From: Ipomoea triloba
Lineage: Eukaryota > Streptophyta > Magnoliopsida > Solanales > Convolvulaceae
Assembly: GCF_003576645.1 (NCBI RefSeq)
Contig: NC_044924.1
Span: 21,261,553 to 21,325,552 of the forward strand
DNA: 64,000 nt
Direction of reading: 5' to 3'
Shown here one piece after another: positions 10,312 through 22,050 of the stretch. Each line of letters opens with the position of its first letter. The first letter of the stretch is position 1. The notes beneath the pieces are model-generated. The model was not told where the DNA came from, made no database searches, and worked only from the letters and a program-made list of their open reading frames with translations. Made by a program: the position numbers and the translations under genes.

Positions 10312-11863
10312 TCTACTATACTAGCCAAAGAGAGTTAGGTCTAAAATGGGTAGAAAAAATGGCGGTCAAATTATTTAATCAAATGGATGGTTTAGATGAA
10401 TTATTTAATCAAATAGATGGTTAAGATAATTCAGATTAATATTATTAATAGAGATTACCTAATTTAACCTTACTTTTATGATTATCCGTTAAGTTTTCCG
10501 TTAAATATTCTCATCTCCGTTAATATTCCGTTAACTTTTAACTTACCCATTAATTTCTATAAGAAAGGTCTTAGGTTCGAACCTCATCTCAATCAAATTT
10601 GACATAATTAAGTTTCTCACTCTATTTTACTCTTATTAAATTAAATAAATTAGTAGCTACAACAAAAAATCATACATATGTATTTCTTTAATTTAGAATT
10701 ATGTGTCTACAATACCTTTATTTGAAAAAATTATTCATTATCAAAAAATTAAATTAAATAAAAGAAATAATTTCATTAGTTACATTGTCTTTATTTTCTC
10801 TCATGCAAAGATTCTTTACATTTAAATTTATCAATTGATATTCATTACATTGTGTATTATCGTATTTTTCCAATATCTTGTAATTAAATATCAAAGTTAT
10901 AGTACAAAATAATGTTATATATTTATTTACCAAGTATTTTATTAATACTATGAACAAAAATTTAAAATAATTTGAAGCTAATTATATTAACTATTTGGGG
11001 ATTGGTTGACAAAGAGAGTACTCAAATAACTCAACAAATTGAAGCGGAATCACTCTATTTTACTCTTATTGAAGTAGTTACACCAAAAAATGATACATAT
11101 GTATTTTTTTAATACCATAAAAAAAATAAAAAAGAATAATTTGAAACCAATCATATTAACTACTTAGGGGATTTGTTAACAATGAAAGTACTTAAATAAC
11201 CCATTACCCAACAAATTGAAGCGAGAAACTATTTTTTAATATCTTTGGAATACATAATATTTTAAATTTTCAAATTTTTATTAATTTATTTAATTCTTTT
11301 TATTAAAGTAGGGATTTTTTTATCCACAATAACTCATTCAACAATAATTGTTGAACCAAATGAACCCCAAGCAGAACACCTAAAGGATAGTCCATAGCTC
11401 CTATATCATAATCTCATTGCATGACGTTGTCATCTATGCTACCAACAATAACCAAATTGCAAATAACACACTACCAACAAAAAGGAAGAGAACAAATAGT
11501 AAAGATGAAGACAATGACAATGTTACTCAAAAGAGAATTAAGAACACTTAGAAAAATTCAAATTAAAAGTAGTATTTATTTAGACTATAATTTTAGACCA
11601 AATATTTAGACTATCGACTTTACAAGGTTGCAAACATTTATTTTAGTAATAATTATAATGAATTTTCTATATTATCTTGGATTCATATACTTTGAGTTAA
11701 ATAAAAAATTCGACATTCAGTTACTCATGTATAAACTTCTCCTATATAATCTTGCATCGATATACTTTCAAATATTTATTTAAATATAAACATTAGGCAT
11801 TAACCTATTCGCGCAATGCGCGTATAAAATTAACCTATTCGCGCAATGCGCGTATAAAACTAG
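10312..11863 (+). mobile_element. Helitron-like element, non-autonomous
   Basis: The right end reads gcgcaatgcgcgtataaaac followed by tag, that is a short GC hairpin, about ten bases, then CTAG followed by T, the typical plant Helitron 3' terminus. The hairpin segment is present twice in a 30-bp tandem repeat (11801 and 11831). The left end is placed at TCTACTATACTAG (10312), preceded by A, consistent with insertion between A and T. The 1.55-kb interior is AT-rich and has internal repeats (near 10620/11050 and 10985/11160) but no RepHel protein. The 3' end is convincing; the 5' end is inferred. Confidence 0.6.
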
Positions 11864-11946
11864 TATATACTATGAACTGTAATTGTGTGATCATTGTTGA
11901 ATTGAGTAATTTAAAGATGACAACTAAAAACACTAAGAATTAATTA

Positions 11947-12933
11947 ATTAATTAAGGAATAATGTCCAAATTGGCCACTGAACGAAACATAAAAGTGCAA
12001 TTTGGCCATTGAACGAAAAAAGTGTGCAATTAAGCCATTCAAAACTCCAAATGTATGCAATTTCACCTGATAGCAGGTTAACACCCCATCTAGCAGGTTA
12101 CATGTTGACATGAAAAATGACTTGACATTTTTTTTAATTTACTTTTCATTTCTTTTTTAGTTTTTTTTTGAAAATTCTTTTCTTGCATAAAATCTGCTGC
12201 ACTTCCACCATGTACTAGACAAATTAGGCACACTAAGCTTCAATCAGTGTTTTAAAAAAAAAAGCTTCAATACGAAATCTCCAAATTAATTGTGAAATTC
12301 TCAAATCACGCCCAAAATCCCTATTTTTTTCGTTGTTGCTTTGGGGTTTCATCAGATTGAAGTTTATCAGTTCATAGCTTCATCAATTTGCAGTTTCAAT
12401 TTCTTATAGCCCATTTGGTTCGCTGAAAAATATTTGAAAGGTGTATATATTCATACAAAAGAACTAGGTACTGCAACAAATTTTTTTTTGCAAATTATAA
12501 TGATAAGCGTGCACTGAGAAGAGAGGTTTTAGCACCAAAGTAGTGTTTGATCCACCTTTTGTTTAATTTAACTCCAAAGTAGTGCATTGTCAAGGAAATC
12601 CTGTTTCATTCTATTTATTAACATCTTAATTATTATATAAAATTATAAACTGAATATATATCGTTTTTAAAAAAATTGAATATAAATTGCAGCATATTTT
12701 ATGCTAGAAAAGGGTTTTCAAAAATAAAAATAAGAAATGAAAAGGGAATTTTAAAAAAATGTCAAATCATCGTCCACATTAACATGCAACCTGTTAGATA
12801 TGGTGTTAACCTGCTATCAGGTGAAATTGCATAAATTTGGTGTGTTGAGTGACCTAATTGCACTTTCTTTTCATTCAGTGGCCAAATTGCACTTTCAGGT
12901 TTCGTTCAATGGTCAATTTGTTCCATTAATTAA
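11947..12933. mobile_element. Mutator-like MITE, copy 1, 9-bp target duplication attaattaa
   Basis: The element occupies 11956-12924 (969 bp) between perfect 9-bp repeats attaattaa at 11947-11955 and 12925-12933. The long terminal inverted repeats begin ggaataatgtccaaattggc, and the right arm ends ggtcaatttgttcc. The arms contain mirrored gaccactgaacg-like and cacctgatagcaggtta blocks. No transposase is present. A 9-bp duplication with long inverted ends fits Mutator-like elements. Its right end lies about a dozen bases inside the intron that follows the minus-strand exon at 12938. Confidence 0.8.
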
Positions 12934-12937
12934 TTAC

Positions 12938-13185
12938 CTTGAAGATAATGACTTCAACTTCCTCCTCATCCACAACTGCCTTAACAAGAAGAGCTTCATC
13001 TTTAACAGACTGACTGTAAACTTCCAACATTGCTATTTCAGCATTGTACCCATATTCTTCATCTTCTTCATTGTCATCATCATATATAACTCTCCTTCTA
13101 GAATGTAGAAGTGATGAGCCCGAAAGGCGTCGGCCCGCCGGTTTGAGGCCATTGATAGATGAGGAGGAGCTATAAGCTCAAAGTT
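12938..13185 (-). pseudogene. Exon of a plant protein, possibly the DUF7734 family; acidic, plastid-type N-terminus
   Basis: On the minus strand one frame reads a Ser-rich leader (SSSSSINGLKPAGRRLSGSS), then SRRRVIYDDDNEEDEEYGYN, AEIAMLEVYSQSVKDEALLV and KAVVDEEEVEVIIFK, ending at a GTAATT donor (complement of 12932-12937). From memory this resembles the first exon of a plastid-targeted plant family listed as DUF7734, whose function is not established; I am not certain of the name. The leader looks like a transit peptide. There is no in-frame ATG after the upstream stop near 13185, while another frame has one, so a frameshift near the start is likely. No second exon is seen to the left, where the MITE and Helitron sit. 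Confidence 0.5.
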
Positions 13186-13259
13186 GAAATCTGAAGAGCT
13201 ATTAAGGCAGTTGTTATGCTTAAAAGTGTTTGGTAAAATTAACTTTTTCATAAGTTGAT

Positions 13260-13912
13260 AAATGTAAAAAGACTAAGGGGGTGTTTGGATAGTGGCTGAT
13301 CAGCCACTTTTTAGCTGTTTGACTTGGTCAAACAGCTAAAATTAGTGTTTGGTAAACCAACTTATTGATATAGCTTATTGATGCAATTAGCTGAAAATAA
13401 AAAAGCCACTGATACCAGCGTTTACAACATAGCTGATCACACTCAATGGTAAATGATAATTTTACCCTTCACTCATCTTCTCCTCTTCTCCCCTTATCCT
13501 TCTCCTTTCCCACTCACAGGCCCTCATGAACATACAAAAAAACTCAAAAATTAAAAGTAAAATAATTACAATGAAAAAGACAATCAATCCATCACAAAAT
13601 CATCTTCAACCTCAAAACCCAGATCATACAAGTTATATTTTTTAGTTCACAAATTAAAAATAAAAAGAACATACCTACTATGAAAAAGAATAAGCAAAGT
13701 AATCTTCATCCATGGTGCCATCAGATTCTTGCTGTTTTCTTGCCCATTGTTCTTAATTCGCTTCTAGTTCTCCCTTCTTCTTCTTCCTGCTTCTTGCGAT
13801 CTCTGCATTTGATTTAGGGGAGTGGAACCCTGCTTTGATTTAGGGAATTAAGTGAGAGGAAATGGGTAGGGCTTGCAAATGGGCTGTGGCCTGTGGGTTT
13901 GGGTAAATAATA
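13260..13912. other. Intergenic with a partial GTTTGG-type MITE
   Basis: At 13276-13440 the sequence gggggtgtttggatagtggc opens a block with several copies of agctga/tcagct words, resembling the small MITEs at 31553 and 36085. I could not define its right end. The rest (13441-13903) has CT-rich and A-rich tracts without a recognised exon. Confidence 0.35.
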
Positions 13913-14568
13913 GGAATAAGGTCCAAATTGGCCACTGAACGTAATTTGAAAGTGCAATTAGACTATTGAACCAAAAAAAGGTGTAATTAGGCCCCTGAAC
14001 TCTTCAAATACATGCAATTTCACCTGATAGCAGGTTACCATCCATTTTATCAGGTTACTTGTTTATGTGGACAGTGAATTGACATTTTAAAATAATTTTT
14101 AATAATGAACTATTAAAATAAAAATTAAAATAATTTTAATTTTTTTTTTTTAAAAACACCATAATAAAGCAAAAGTTATTTTGTGGAAGAAGTTGACTTT
14201 CTGTAAATAATAATAATAATAAAAATAATAATAATAATGTACTAAAAAATAATAATTAATTAATTAATTAAATTTGATTCATCCGCAGGTTTCCTATCAA
14301 GGTGGCAAGGATATTATTGGGGGAGGGGGTGGCCGCAGGTGTGTTTTTTATTATTATTATTTTTAAATTTTTTAATTTTTTAATTTGTTAATTTTTATTT
14401 TAATAGTTTATTATTAAGCAAGTAACCTGATAAAATGCATGGTAACCTGCTATCAGGTGAGATTGCATGTATTTAGAGTGTTCACTGGCTTAATTGTACT
14501 TTTTTTTGGTTCAGTGGCCTAATTGCACTTTCAGGTTACGCTAATTTGAACATTATTCCTAAATAATA
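13904..14568. mobile_element. Mutator-like MITE, copy 2, 9-bp target duplication taaataata
   Basis: The element spans 13913-14559 (647 bp), flanked by taaataata at 13904-13912 and 14560-14568. It starts ggaataaggtccaaattggc and ends tttgaacattattcc. It belongs to the same family as 11956 and 15134, including the mirrored cacctgatagcaggtta blocks. There is no coding potential. The part of the right arm from 14503 is repeated after the N at 16297. Confidence 0.8.
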
Positions 14569-16096
14569 ATAATAATAATAATAATAAATTGTAAATGTAA
14601 TTAAAGCATTATATTTAATAATAATAATAATAATAATAGTAATAAATTACATATTTTGTTATATGTTTTTGAAGGGATATTTTATTATAGTTAAAACTTA
14701 AAAGAAAGCTCTATTTTGATGAAATGGCTTTTGGAGTTTTTACACCTAATTGTCATATCTTCTTTCTGGCAAATCCATGAAGTTCCAAGAAGTTTCAAGA
14801 CTGCAAAATCTTTTATGTCATTATTTTATCAGTGTAACATTTTCTTAAAATTCTGATGATATATAAATTCAATACACTGTATTTAAGTTGTTTAAATTAC
14901 AATTACTTAGATATTGCTTTCAGAATAAAATTATTAAAATCTCATTGTACACTGCCATTGTTTCAAAATTAACCCCGTAAACAAAAACTAGACAATCACA
15001 TTGTATACATATTGTCATTGTTTGGGAATTTGCATTTTAATATAACCCTACCCTAATTAAATCGGTGAAAACCGGTTAAATAAAAAAAAATATGAAGAGA
15101 CAAAATTGCCCTTACTAAAAATAGAAAAAATTAGGAATAAGGCTCAAATTGGTCACTGAACTTAACCTGAAAGTGCAATTAGACCATTGAACGAAAAAAA
15201 ATGTGCAATTAGTCCACTGAACACTTCAAATGCATGCAATTTCTCCTGAAAGCAGGTTACCTTCCATTTCATCAGATCGCCTGCTTACATGGATGGTGAG
15301 TTGACATTTTAAAATATTTTTTAATAATAAACTTTAAAATTAAAAATTAAAAATTAATTAAAAATATTAAAAAAATAATATTTAAAAATTAATATTAAAA
15401 AATTAATATTTTTTTAATTTTTAATTTTTAATTTAATATTAATAATAAACTTTCAAAATAAAAATTAATTTAAAATATTAAAATATTAATATTAAAAAAT
15501 ATTTAAAAAATTAATATTAAAATTATTAAAAATAATATTTAAAAATTAATATTTTTTAATTTTTAATTTTTACTTTTTTTTATATTTATTATTAAAAAAT
15601 TAGTTTAAAATGCAACATCACCATCCATGTAAGCAGGCAACCTGATGAAATAGAACGTAATCTGCTATCAGGTGAAATTGCATGCATTTGTAATGTTCAG
15701 TGGCCTAATTGCACATTTTTTCCGTTCAGTGGCCTAATTGCACTTTCAGGTTACGTTCAGTGGTCAATTTGAATCTTATTCCAAAAAATTATGAAAAGGA
15801 CTAAAAGTGTCCAAAAAAGAATAGTCTGGGACTAAAATTAGAATCGCCACCAAAGACAAGGGACCTTTGGTGGAATTAACTCTTATTATTCTTCTTACCG
15901 TAATGCTAATTTGCTACCCCTTTCTTCTTTAATGATTTTTATTTTTTTATTTTTTATTTATTTATTTATTTTTTTTTGTGATGGAGTGAAATCCACAACC
16001 ATGAGAAGGTGCGCACCTAAAAATTGAACTAATATATGCTTGGTTACTAATAAAGTTTTAACTTATTCATACACAACGATACAAAGAATGCAATAC

Positions 16097-16154
<58 letters not shown>

Positions 16155-17891
16155 TTAGTTTTCTTGTTAAACATATATATAATTTTGTTATCAATTTTTT
16201 TCTTTATTTACAGGCTATTGTGGAACATCTAAACCGCAAAAAGAGCATTATTAATGGAAAATGAAGCCCCTCGCCCGGTAATATATGTAATCTTATNTTT
16301 TTGGTTCAGTGGCCTAATTGCACTTTCAGGTTACGCTAATTTGAACATTATTCCTAAATAATAATAATAATAATAATAATAAATTGTAAATGTAATTAAA
16401 GCATTATATTTAATAATAATAATAATAATAATAGTAATAAATTACATATTTTGTTATATGTTTTTGAAGGGATATTTTATTATAGTTAAAACTTAAAAGA
16501 AAGCTCTATTTTGATGAAATGGCTTTTGGAGTTTTTACACCTAATTGTCATATCTTCTTTCTGGCAAATCCATGAAGTTCCAAGAAGTTTCAAGACTGCA
16601 AAATCTTTTATGTCATTATTTTATCAGTGTAACATTTTCTTAAAATTCTGATGATATATAAATTCAATACACTGTATTTAAGTTGTTTAAATTACAATTA
16701 CTTAGATATTGCTTTCAGAATAAAATTATTAAAATCTCATTGTACACTGCCATTGTTTCAAAATTAACCCCGTAAACAAAAACTAGACAATCACATTGTA
16801 TACATATTGTCATTGTTTGGGAATTTGCATTTTAATATAACCCTACCCTAATTAAATCGGTGAAAACCGGTTAAATAAAAAAAAATATGAAGAGACAAAA
16901 TTGCCCTTACTAAAAATAGAAAAAATTAGGAATAAGGCTCAAATTGGTCACTGAACTTAACCTGAAAGTGCAATTAGACCATTGAACGAAAAAAAATGTG
17001 CAATTAGTCCACTGAACACTTCAAATGCATGCAATTTCTCCTGAAAGCAGGTTACCTTCCATTTCATCAGATCGCCTGCTTACATGGATGGTGAGTTGAC
17101 ATTTTAAAATATTTTTTAATAATAAACTTTAAAATTAAAAATTAAAAATTAATTAAAAATATTAAAAAAATAATATTTAAAAATTAATATTAAAAAATTA
17201 ATATTTTTTTAATTTTTAATTTTTAATTTAATATTAATAATAAACTTTCAAAATAAAAATTAATTTAAAATATTAAAATATTAATATTAAAAAATATTTA
17301 AAAAATTAATATTAAAATTATTAAAAATAATATTTAAAAATTAATATTTTTTAATTTTTAATTTTTACTTTTTTTTATATTTATTATTAAAAAATTAGTT
17401 TAAAATGCAACATCACCATCCATGTAAGCAGGCAACCTGATGAAATAGAACGTAATCTGCTATCAGGTGAAATTGCATGCATTTGTAATGTTCAGTGGCC
17501 TAATTGCACATTTTTTCCGTTCAGTGGCCTAATTGCACTTTCAGGTTACGTTCAGTGGTCAATTTGAATCTTATTCCAAAAAATTATGAAAAGGACTAAA
17601 AGTGTCCAAAAAAGAATAGTCTGGGACTAAAATTAGAATCGCCACCAAAGACAAGGGACCTTTGGTGGAATTAACTCTTATTATTCTTCTTACCGTAATG
17701 CTAATTTGCTACCCCTTTCTTCTTTAATGATTTTTATTTTTTTATTTTTTATTTATTTATTTATTTTTTTTTGTGATGGAGTGAAATCCACAACCATGAG
17801 AAGGTGCGCACCTAAAAATTGAACTAATATATGCTTGGTTACTAATAAAGTTTTAACTTATTCATACACAACGATACAAAGAATGCAATAC

Positions 17892-17949
<58 letters not shown>

Positions 17950-18090
17950 TTAGTTTTCTTGTTAAACATATATATAATTTTGTTATCAATTTTTTTCTTT
18001 ATTTACAGGCTATTGTGGAACATCTAAACCGCAAAAAGAGCATTATTAAGGCTATTGTGGAACATCTAAACCGCAAAAAGAGCATTATTA
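14503..18090. repeat. 1.8-kb exact duplication across a single N (14503-16296 and 16298-18090)
   Basis: The sequence from 14503 to 16296 starts again at 16298 with a constant offset of 1795 and, wherever I compared it, no differences. This includes homopolymers and (TTA)n runs, which would be expected to vary in true duplicates. A lone N at 16297 marks the join. The second copy then continues with 42-bp duplications at 18009/18051 and 18111/18153. The likeliest explanation is two overlapping contigs placed end to end. Confidence 0.85.
15125..15791. mobile_element. Mutator-like MITE, copy 3, 9-bp target duplication aaaaaatta
   Basis: The element spans 15134-15782 (649 bp) between aaaaaatta repeats (15125-15133 and 15783-15791). 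Its ends are ggaataaggctcaaattggt and gtcaatttgaatcttattcc. The interior is a long AT-only palindromic region (15300-15600). It appears again at 16929-17577 only because of the 1.8-kb duplication. Confidence 0.8.
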
Positions 18091-19347
18091 ATGGAAAATG
18101 AAGCCCCTCGCCCGGTAATATATGTAATCTTATGATTTTGTTAATCTTACAGCCCGGTAATATATGTAATCTTATGATTTTGTTAATCTTACATTCTTAC
18201 CTATTAAGAAATTATATTCTTGATTAATTTTAATTTATTTATGAATCAGTGAACATATATTTTAATTTAGTATTTTGAATTTATTATCCCATTGATTGCC
18301 AATGTATTTTAGATTTCACAAATTCATCAAATATGATGCAACTAAAGTACTGCTTTAATTGCCTTTTTTTAGCAGATTAATTAATATATGTCCTATGCTT
18401 TTTTAATAGTAATAATAGAAACTTGCAATCACTACTTTGAGTGTCATATTTCTAAGTAATGACTTGTAAATCAAACAAGAAATATCCTGTGTGATTGATT
18501 CAACCGAGATGATACGGCAAGAATTGATTTTTGGTACCATGTTTTGTTTATATTGGTAATGTAAATGAGGTTTAATTTTGGGTTTTATTTGTTGTAGAAT
18601 TGTGTCTTGGAAGTGAGTTCTTGTTTTTGTGAGAGATGTTGCAAGAAAATTGAGAAACGTTTCTCAAAAATCAAAGGTACACTATTCTCTATTGTTGTCA
18701 ATTTTTTTTTAGTTGGACATTTGTTCATAACTATTTTTTCAACTTAGTGAATCACCAAAAAGAGTCACTCCGTGCCACTAAAAGGTCATGGACTATTGTT
18801 GTCATTAATAGTTGTCTGACTTTGAACTCTGGTTACTTTTTATTGTTGTTCTTTTTATCTTATTAGCTAAAAGTAGAAAATTCACATCGATACTATATAT
18901 AGAAGTTATACTTGATTATAACTTAAATATCACTCTATAATTTCTTGTGAAGTCGGATCAAATTTAAGCCTAATTAATGAGTGTTAACCCTTTGGTTATT
19001 ATTCTTAAATCCTTCAACCCATCCACTATAATGTAAGTTATGGATTACCCATATTCTGGTTTATTGCTTATTGGTGGCTGCAGGGGTGATATCAGTTGTA
19101 GCAGAAGCCAAGAAAAAGTGGCAAGCTCGTACACACCATTGAGAAGAAAGGGAGAAAAGTAGAAGTCATATACTACTGCAAGATGAACCTCTCTAATTAT
19201 CAACCCACAAAAGAAGACAAACATGACCACAAAACTCCTAAACATGGACCACAAAAACATTATTCTACTTCTACCACTAGTAGTTATCCCGCCGCCTATG
19301 AAGCTGCGCCGCCGCGGGCCTATCAGTATGGTTATAGTCCTTATTAA
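18091..19347 (+). pseudogene. HMA-domain (heavy-metal-associated, HIPP-like) protein, frame broken
   Basis: Exon 1 is 18091-18114 (ATG, MENEAPRP); exon 2 is 18598-18676 (NCVLEVSSCFCERCCKKIEK, followed by RFSKIK); exon 3 starts at 19084 (GVISVVAEAKKKW). The exons join in frame. The CERCCKK motif with the following K/R helix is the metal-site half of an HMA domain (usual CxxC). In exon 3 the frame meets TGA at 19140. The original tail is read in another frame as IEKKGRKVEVIYYCKMNLSN, ending SSYPAAYEAAPPRAYQYGYS then PY and TAA at 19345. The central part of the HMA fold is missing between the two frames, so a deletion plus frameshift is likely. There is no C-terminal isoprenylation box. A spliced leader exon with acceptor tttacag lies upstream. 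A copy of exon 1 at 16254-16277 belongs to the assembly duplication. Confidence 0.75.
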
Positions 19348-19530
19348 GTTATTATCACGGATAATAGGGAGGTTTCGCTAAATGTACCAACATTATTATA
19401 TTGTGCCCCCAGTTTAATAATATGGTTGATTTGAAATGAACTTTATATTCATTTTTTTTTTTAGTATTAGTCCATTAGATTGTACTATATGTTCATCTAT
19501 ACTTTCTCGATCTGTTGAAGCACAAAGAGC

Positions 19531-19715
19531 AGTGTTGAAAAAATCCCGCTTAGGCGTCGACTAATCCCCAATTAGGCGCTAGAGGCCAGCCAACCGCCTA
19601 GCGTATCATCATAATCAGTGGTCTAGGCAGCCAGCCGATTAGGCAACGCCTAGACCGCTTAGGCACGGACCGCCTAGGCCTCCTAGCCGGCGTCGACTAG
19701 ACCTCCTTTTTCAAA
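19531..19715. mobile_element. hAT-like CTAGGCGG element, fragment
   Basis: The start gtgttgaaaaaatcccgctt and the dense gcctaggcgg-type words match the element at 38125-43535. The right end (cctcctttttcaa) does not match the usual end, so this is a truncated or altered copy of about 180 bp. A further piece of the same family lies near 29085-29135 (gtgcctaggcgctcc to ttttttcagcattgc). Confidence 0.5.
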
Positions 19716-19784
19716 TAAATCATCTATGTGAGGTAGATGATACTTGTTCTTAACTCAATTCTCAATAATCAATACACAATTGCA

Positions 19785-20794
19785 AGCTGCCATCCTTTTT
19801 CTTCACAAATAACACCGGTGCACTCAAAAAGATACACTAGGTCTAACAAATCCCATATCAAGCAATTCTTGTATTTACACCTTTAACTCACGTAGCTCAG
19901 ATGGTGCCATGTAGTAAGGGCCTTTGAGATTGCAGTAGTTCTGAGAACAACCTCTATTTCAAACTCAATTTCCCTATTTGGAGGTGATCTAGGTAAATGC
20001 TCTGGGAACACATCCGAAAATTCCTTAACAATTAGGATATCATCTAACCCAACTTCTGTCTAGTGGACATCCATTACATAAACCAAGAAACCGCTACACC
20101 ATTTTCTCGATTCTTTCTTAGCCTTCAATCCAAAAATTACTTTCAATGGCACTTTTGACACCAACACTCCACCTCTAGGAAACTGTTCCAAAGTAAAGAT
20201 AGATTGTCTAGGAATTTTAAATACCACTTTTCTACGAGCGCAATCAATGTAGGCATAGTTTTTGGATAGCCAGTCCATTCCTAAGATCACATCAAAACCA
20301 TGCATACCTAGTTGATTAAATCAATTGCACATCACTCCAATTAAGTTGCAGATGACAATCATGAAACCAAACATCTATCACCACAATTTTCCCCATTGGG
20401 GTACAAACATACAAGGGTTCACTCAACTTCTTAACTTGCATATTTAAATTCTTTGCAAACTTCTCATAAGTAAAACAATGTGAATAACATGAATCACACA
20501 ACACGTAAGCATCCACAACTATGTTGCGAATAGGCGACCCATTTATCAATGGCCTAACTCGACGAGTTCGACCACTCATAGGAACACCTCTCCTAATGAT
20601 TGTAAAACATTACTCCCTAAATTCAAAATAGAGAAATTATGACCATATTAGTAAAAATGTTTAGGAAACCACATCCAAAACTTGCTCAACGCCTAAACTT
20701 ATCATCTGCTAGGTTAAAGCCTAATCTTGCAAAAATTCAAACTTTTTAACTTCTTGACCAACTAAGGATTTAAACCTAGGCTCTGATACCACTC
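19785..20794 (-). pseudogene. Ty3/gypsy pol fragment: protease to start of reverse transcriptase, plus primer binding site
   Basis: Read on the minus strand. The PBS TGGTATCAGAGC (complement of 20780-20791) matches the 3' end of initiator tRNA-Met and lies three bases from a possible LTR edge at 20795. Then come protease pieces (20579-20316, e.g. TYEKFAKNLNMQVKKLSEPL), the FDVILGMDWLSKNYAYIDC block (20305-20060), and the start of RT (about 20050-19790: REIEFEIEVV, YYMAPSELRELK, IQELLDMGFVRPSVS). The catalytic DTG of the protease is replaced by DSC, and stops break the frames. Only about 200 bp separate PBS and protease, so gag is deleted. RNase H and integrase are absent. It is a dead fragment. 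Confidence 0.8.
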
Positions 20795-21300
20795 TGTCAC
20801 GCCCCACTTCTAGGACATGACCCGGCCATATCGTTACGTGAAAACCTGTAACAATACGAAGCCTAACCATACATACCTCTTGAAACCTTCATAATAACAC
20901 TTGAATACATAATAATTCCACAACAAAGAACTAGTTCTTCCCAATACACTCATCAATTCATCACTATTAAATATTTACAATCAATAGTAGTATGTCCAAA
21001 ATGCATCACAAGCACCAAAATCAAGCACAATGGTTTACCAGAAATACAAATGGGGCAAAACTATTATCCCACACAAGCAAAAATCCATGATAAGCTCCAA
21101 TACTAGGACTAAGTCTCCTAGTTCAAAAGTCACCTTCAAGATCCCCCACTTTTCTTAGCTCCAATACTAGGACTAAGTCTCCAATACTAGGACTAATTCT
21201 TAGCTCTTTCACTTTTCTATCCATCCGCCATCGTGCCGCCCTTACTTGATCTCAATAACTTCAAAGTCACCGTTATTTTCTCTCTTTCTTCTCGGCAACC
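20795..21300 (-). mobile_element. Probable LTR adjoining the gypsy fragment
   Basis: The sequence starts tgtcacgccccacttctagg directly beside the PBS, as expected for the inner edge of the 5' LTR of a minus-strand element. The outer edge cannot be fixed; the matching LTR on the left side was not found. Near 21094-21195 the phrase agctccaatactaggacta is repeated three times. Confidence 0.45.
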
Positions 21301-22050
21301 GCTGTCATTACTTTTCTCTCATAAAAATGGAGCAGTCCAATGAGAATAGTAAGATTTTCTCTTCCTCTCTCTCTCCAAATAGCACCGATTGTGCATATGT
21401 ATATCTTTATTGATCGAAATTCTTTCTTCATTTTTTTTCCACTATTTATAAGTCTTTCTTTTAAAGGATTCTCAACAATTTCATTAAATGGTTTAAAATG
21501 TTATGTGCAAATTAATTTCTTTCTTTCTTTTTCTTCATCCAACTCTAAAAATTTACTCATTCATTTTTAATTATTTTTATAATTAAAATAAGGATTGAAT
21601 CAAGAGTAATTTCACTTCGTACAAGCGTGTCACTTCCCTTGCAACTATTTATAAGTCTTTCTTTTAAAGGATTCTCAACAATTTCTTTAAATGGTTTAAA
21701 ATATTTTGTGCGAATTAATTTCTTTCTTTCTTTTTCTTCATTCAACTCTAAAAATTTACTCATTGCTTTCTAATTATTTTTATAATTAAAATAAGGATTG
21801 AATCAAGAGTAATTTCACTTCATACGAGCGTGTCACTTCCCTTGTAGGTGCACTTAACCTACACAATCTCACCCTTATCTGATCTTCTCAACCTGTTGAG
21901 GTATAAAGAGTTAACTCATGACCTCTTATATGTCAGAGTCACTACATGCCATCTGAGTACAAGGTGCTTGGCAACCACTAACATTACCTTTTCTCATGTA
22001 TTCGAAATATTAAAGGCATCCAAGTATTATGAAAAAGTGACCTTAAATGT
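21300..22050. repeat. Partially duplicated intron-like sequence
   Basis: A block with tttctttctttttcttcatc and aaaatttactcattc occurs at 21515-21605 and again at 21720-21800, and related copies lie near 22950, 24895, 27410, 27835 and 29395. These belong to the same set of duplications as the remodeller exon blocks. No exon of its own is seen. Confidence 0.5.

Noticed and set aside
10560..10600. Box B-like ggttcgaacctc as a tRNA gene
   Set aside because: No acceptor stem or anticodon arm can be formed around it; probably an old SINE remnant within the Helitron.
16040..16264. Open frame with Ile and Tyr runs (again at 17835-18101)
   Set aside because: It is the translation of a (TTA)n microsatellite in an intron; the real coding start is the short exon at 16254/18091 in another frame.
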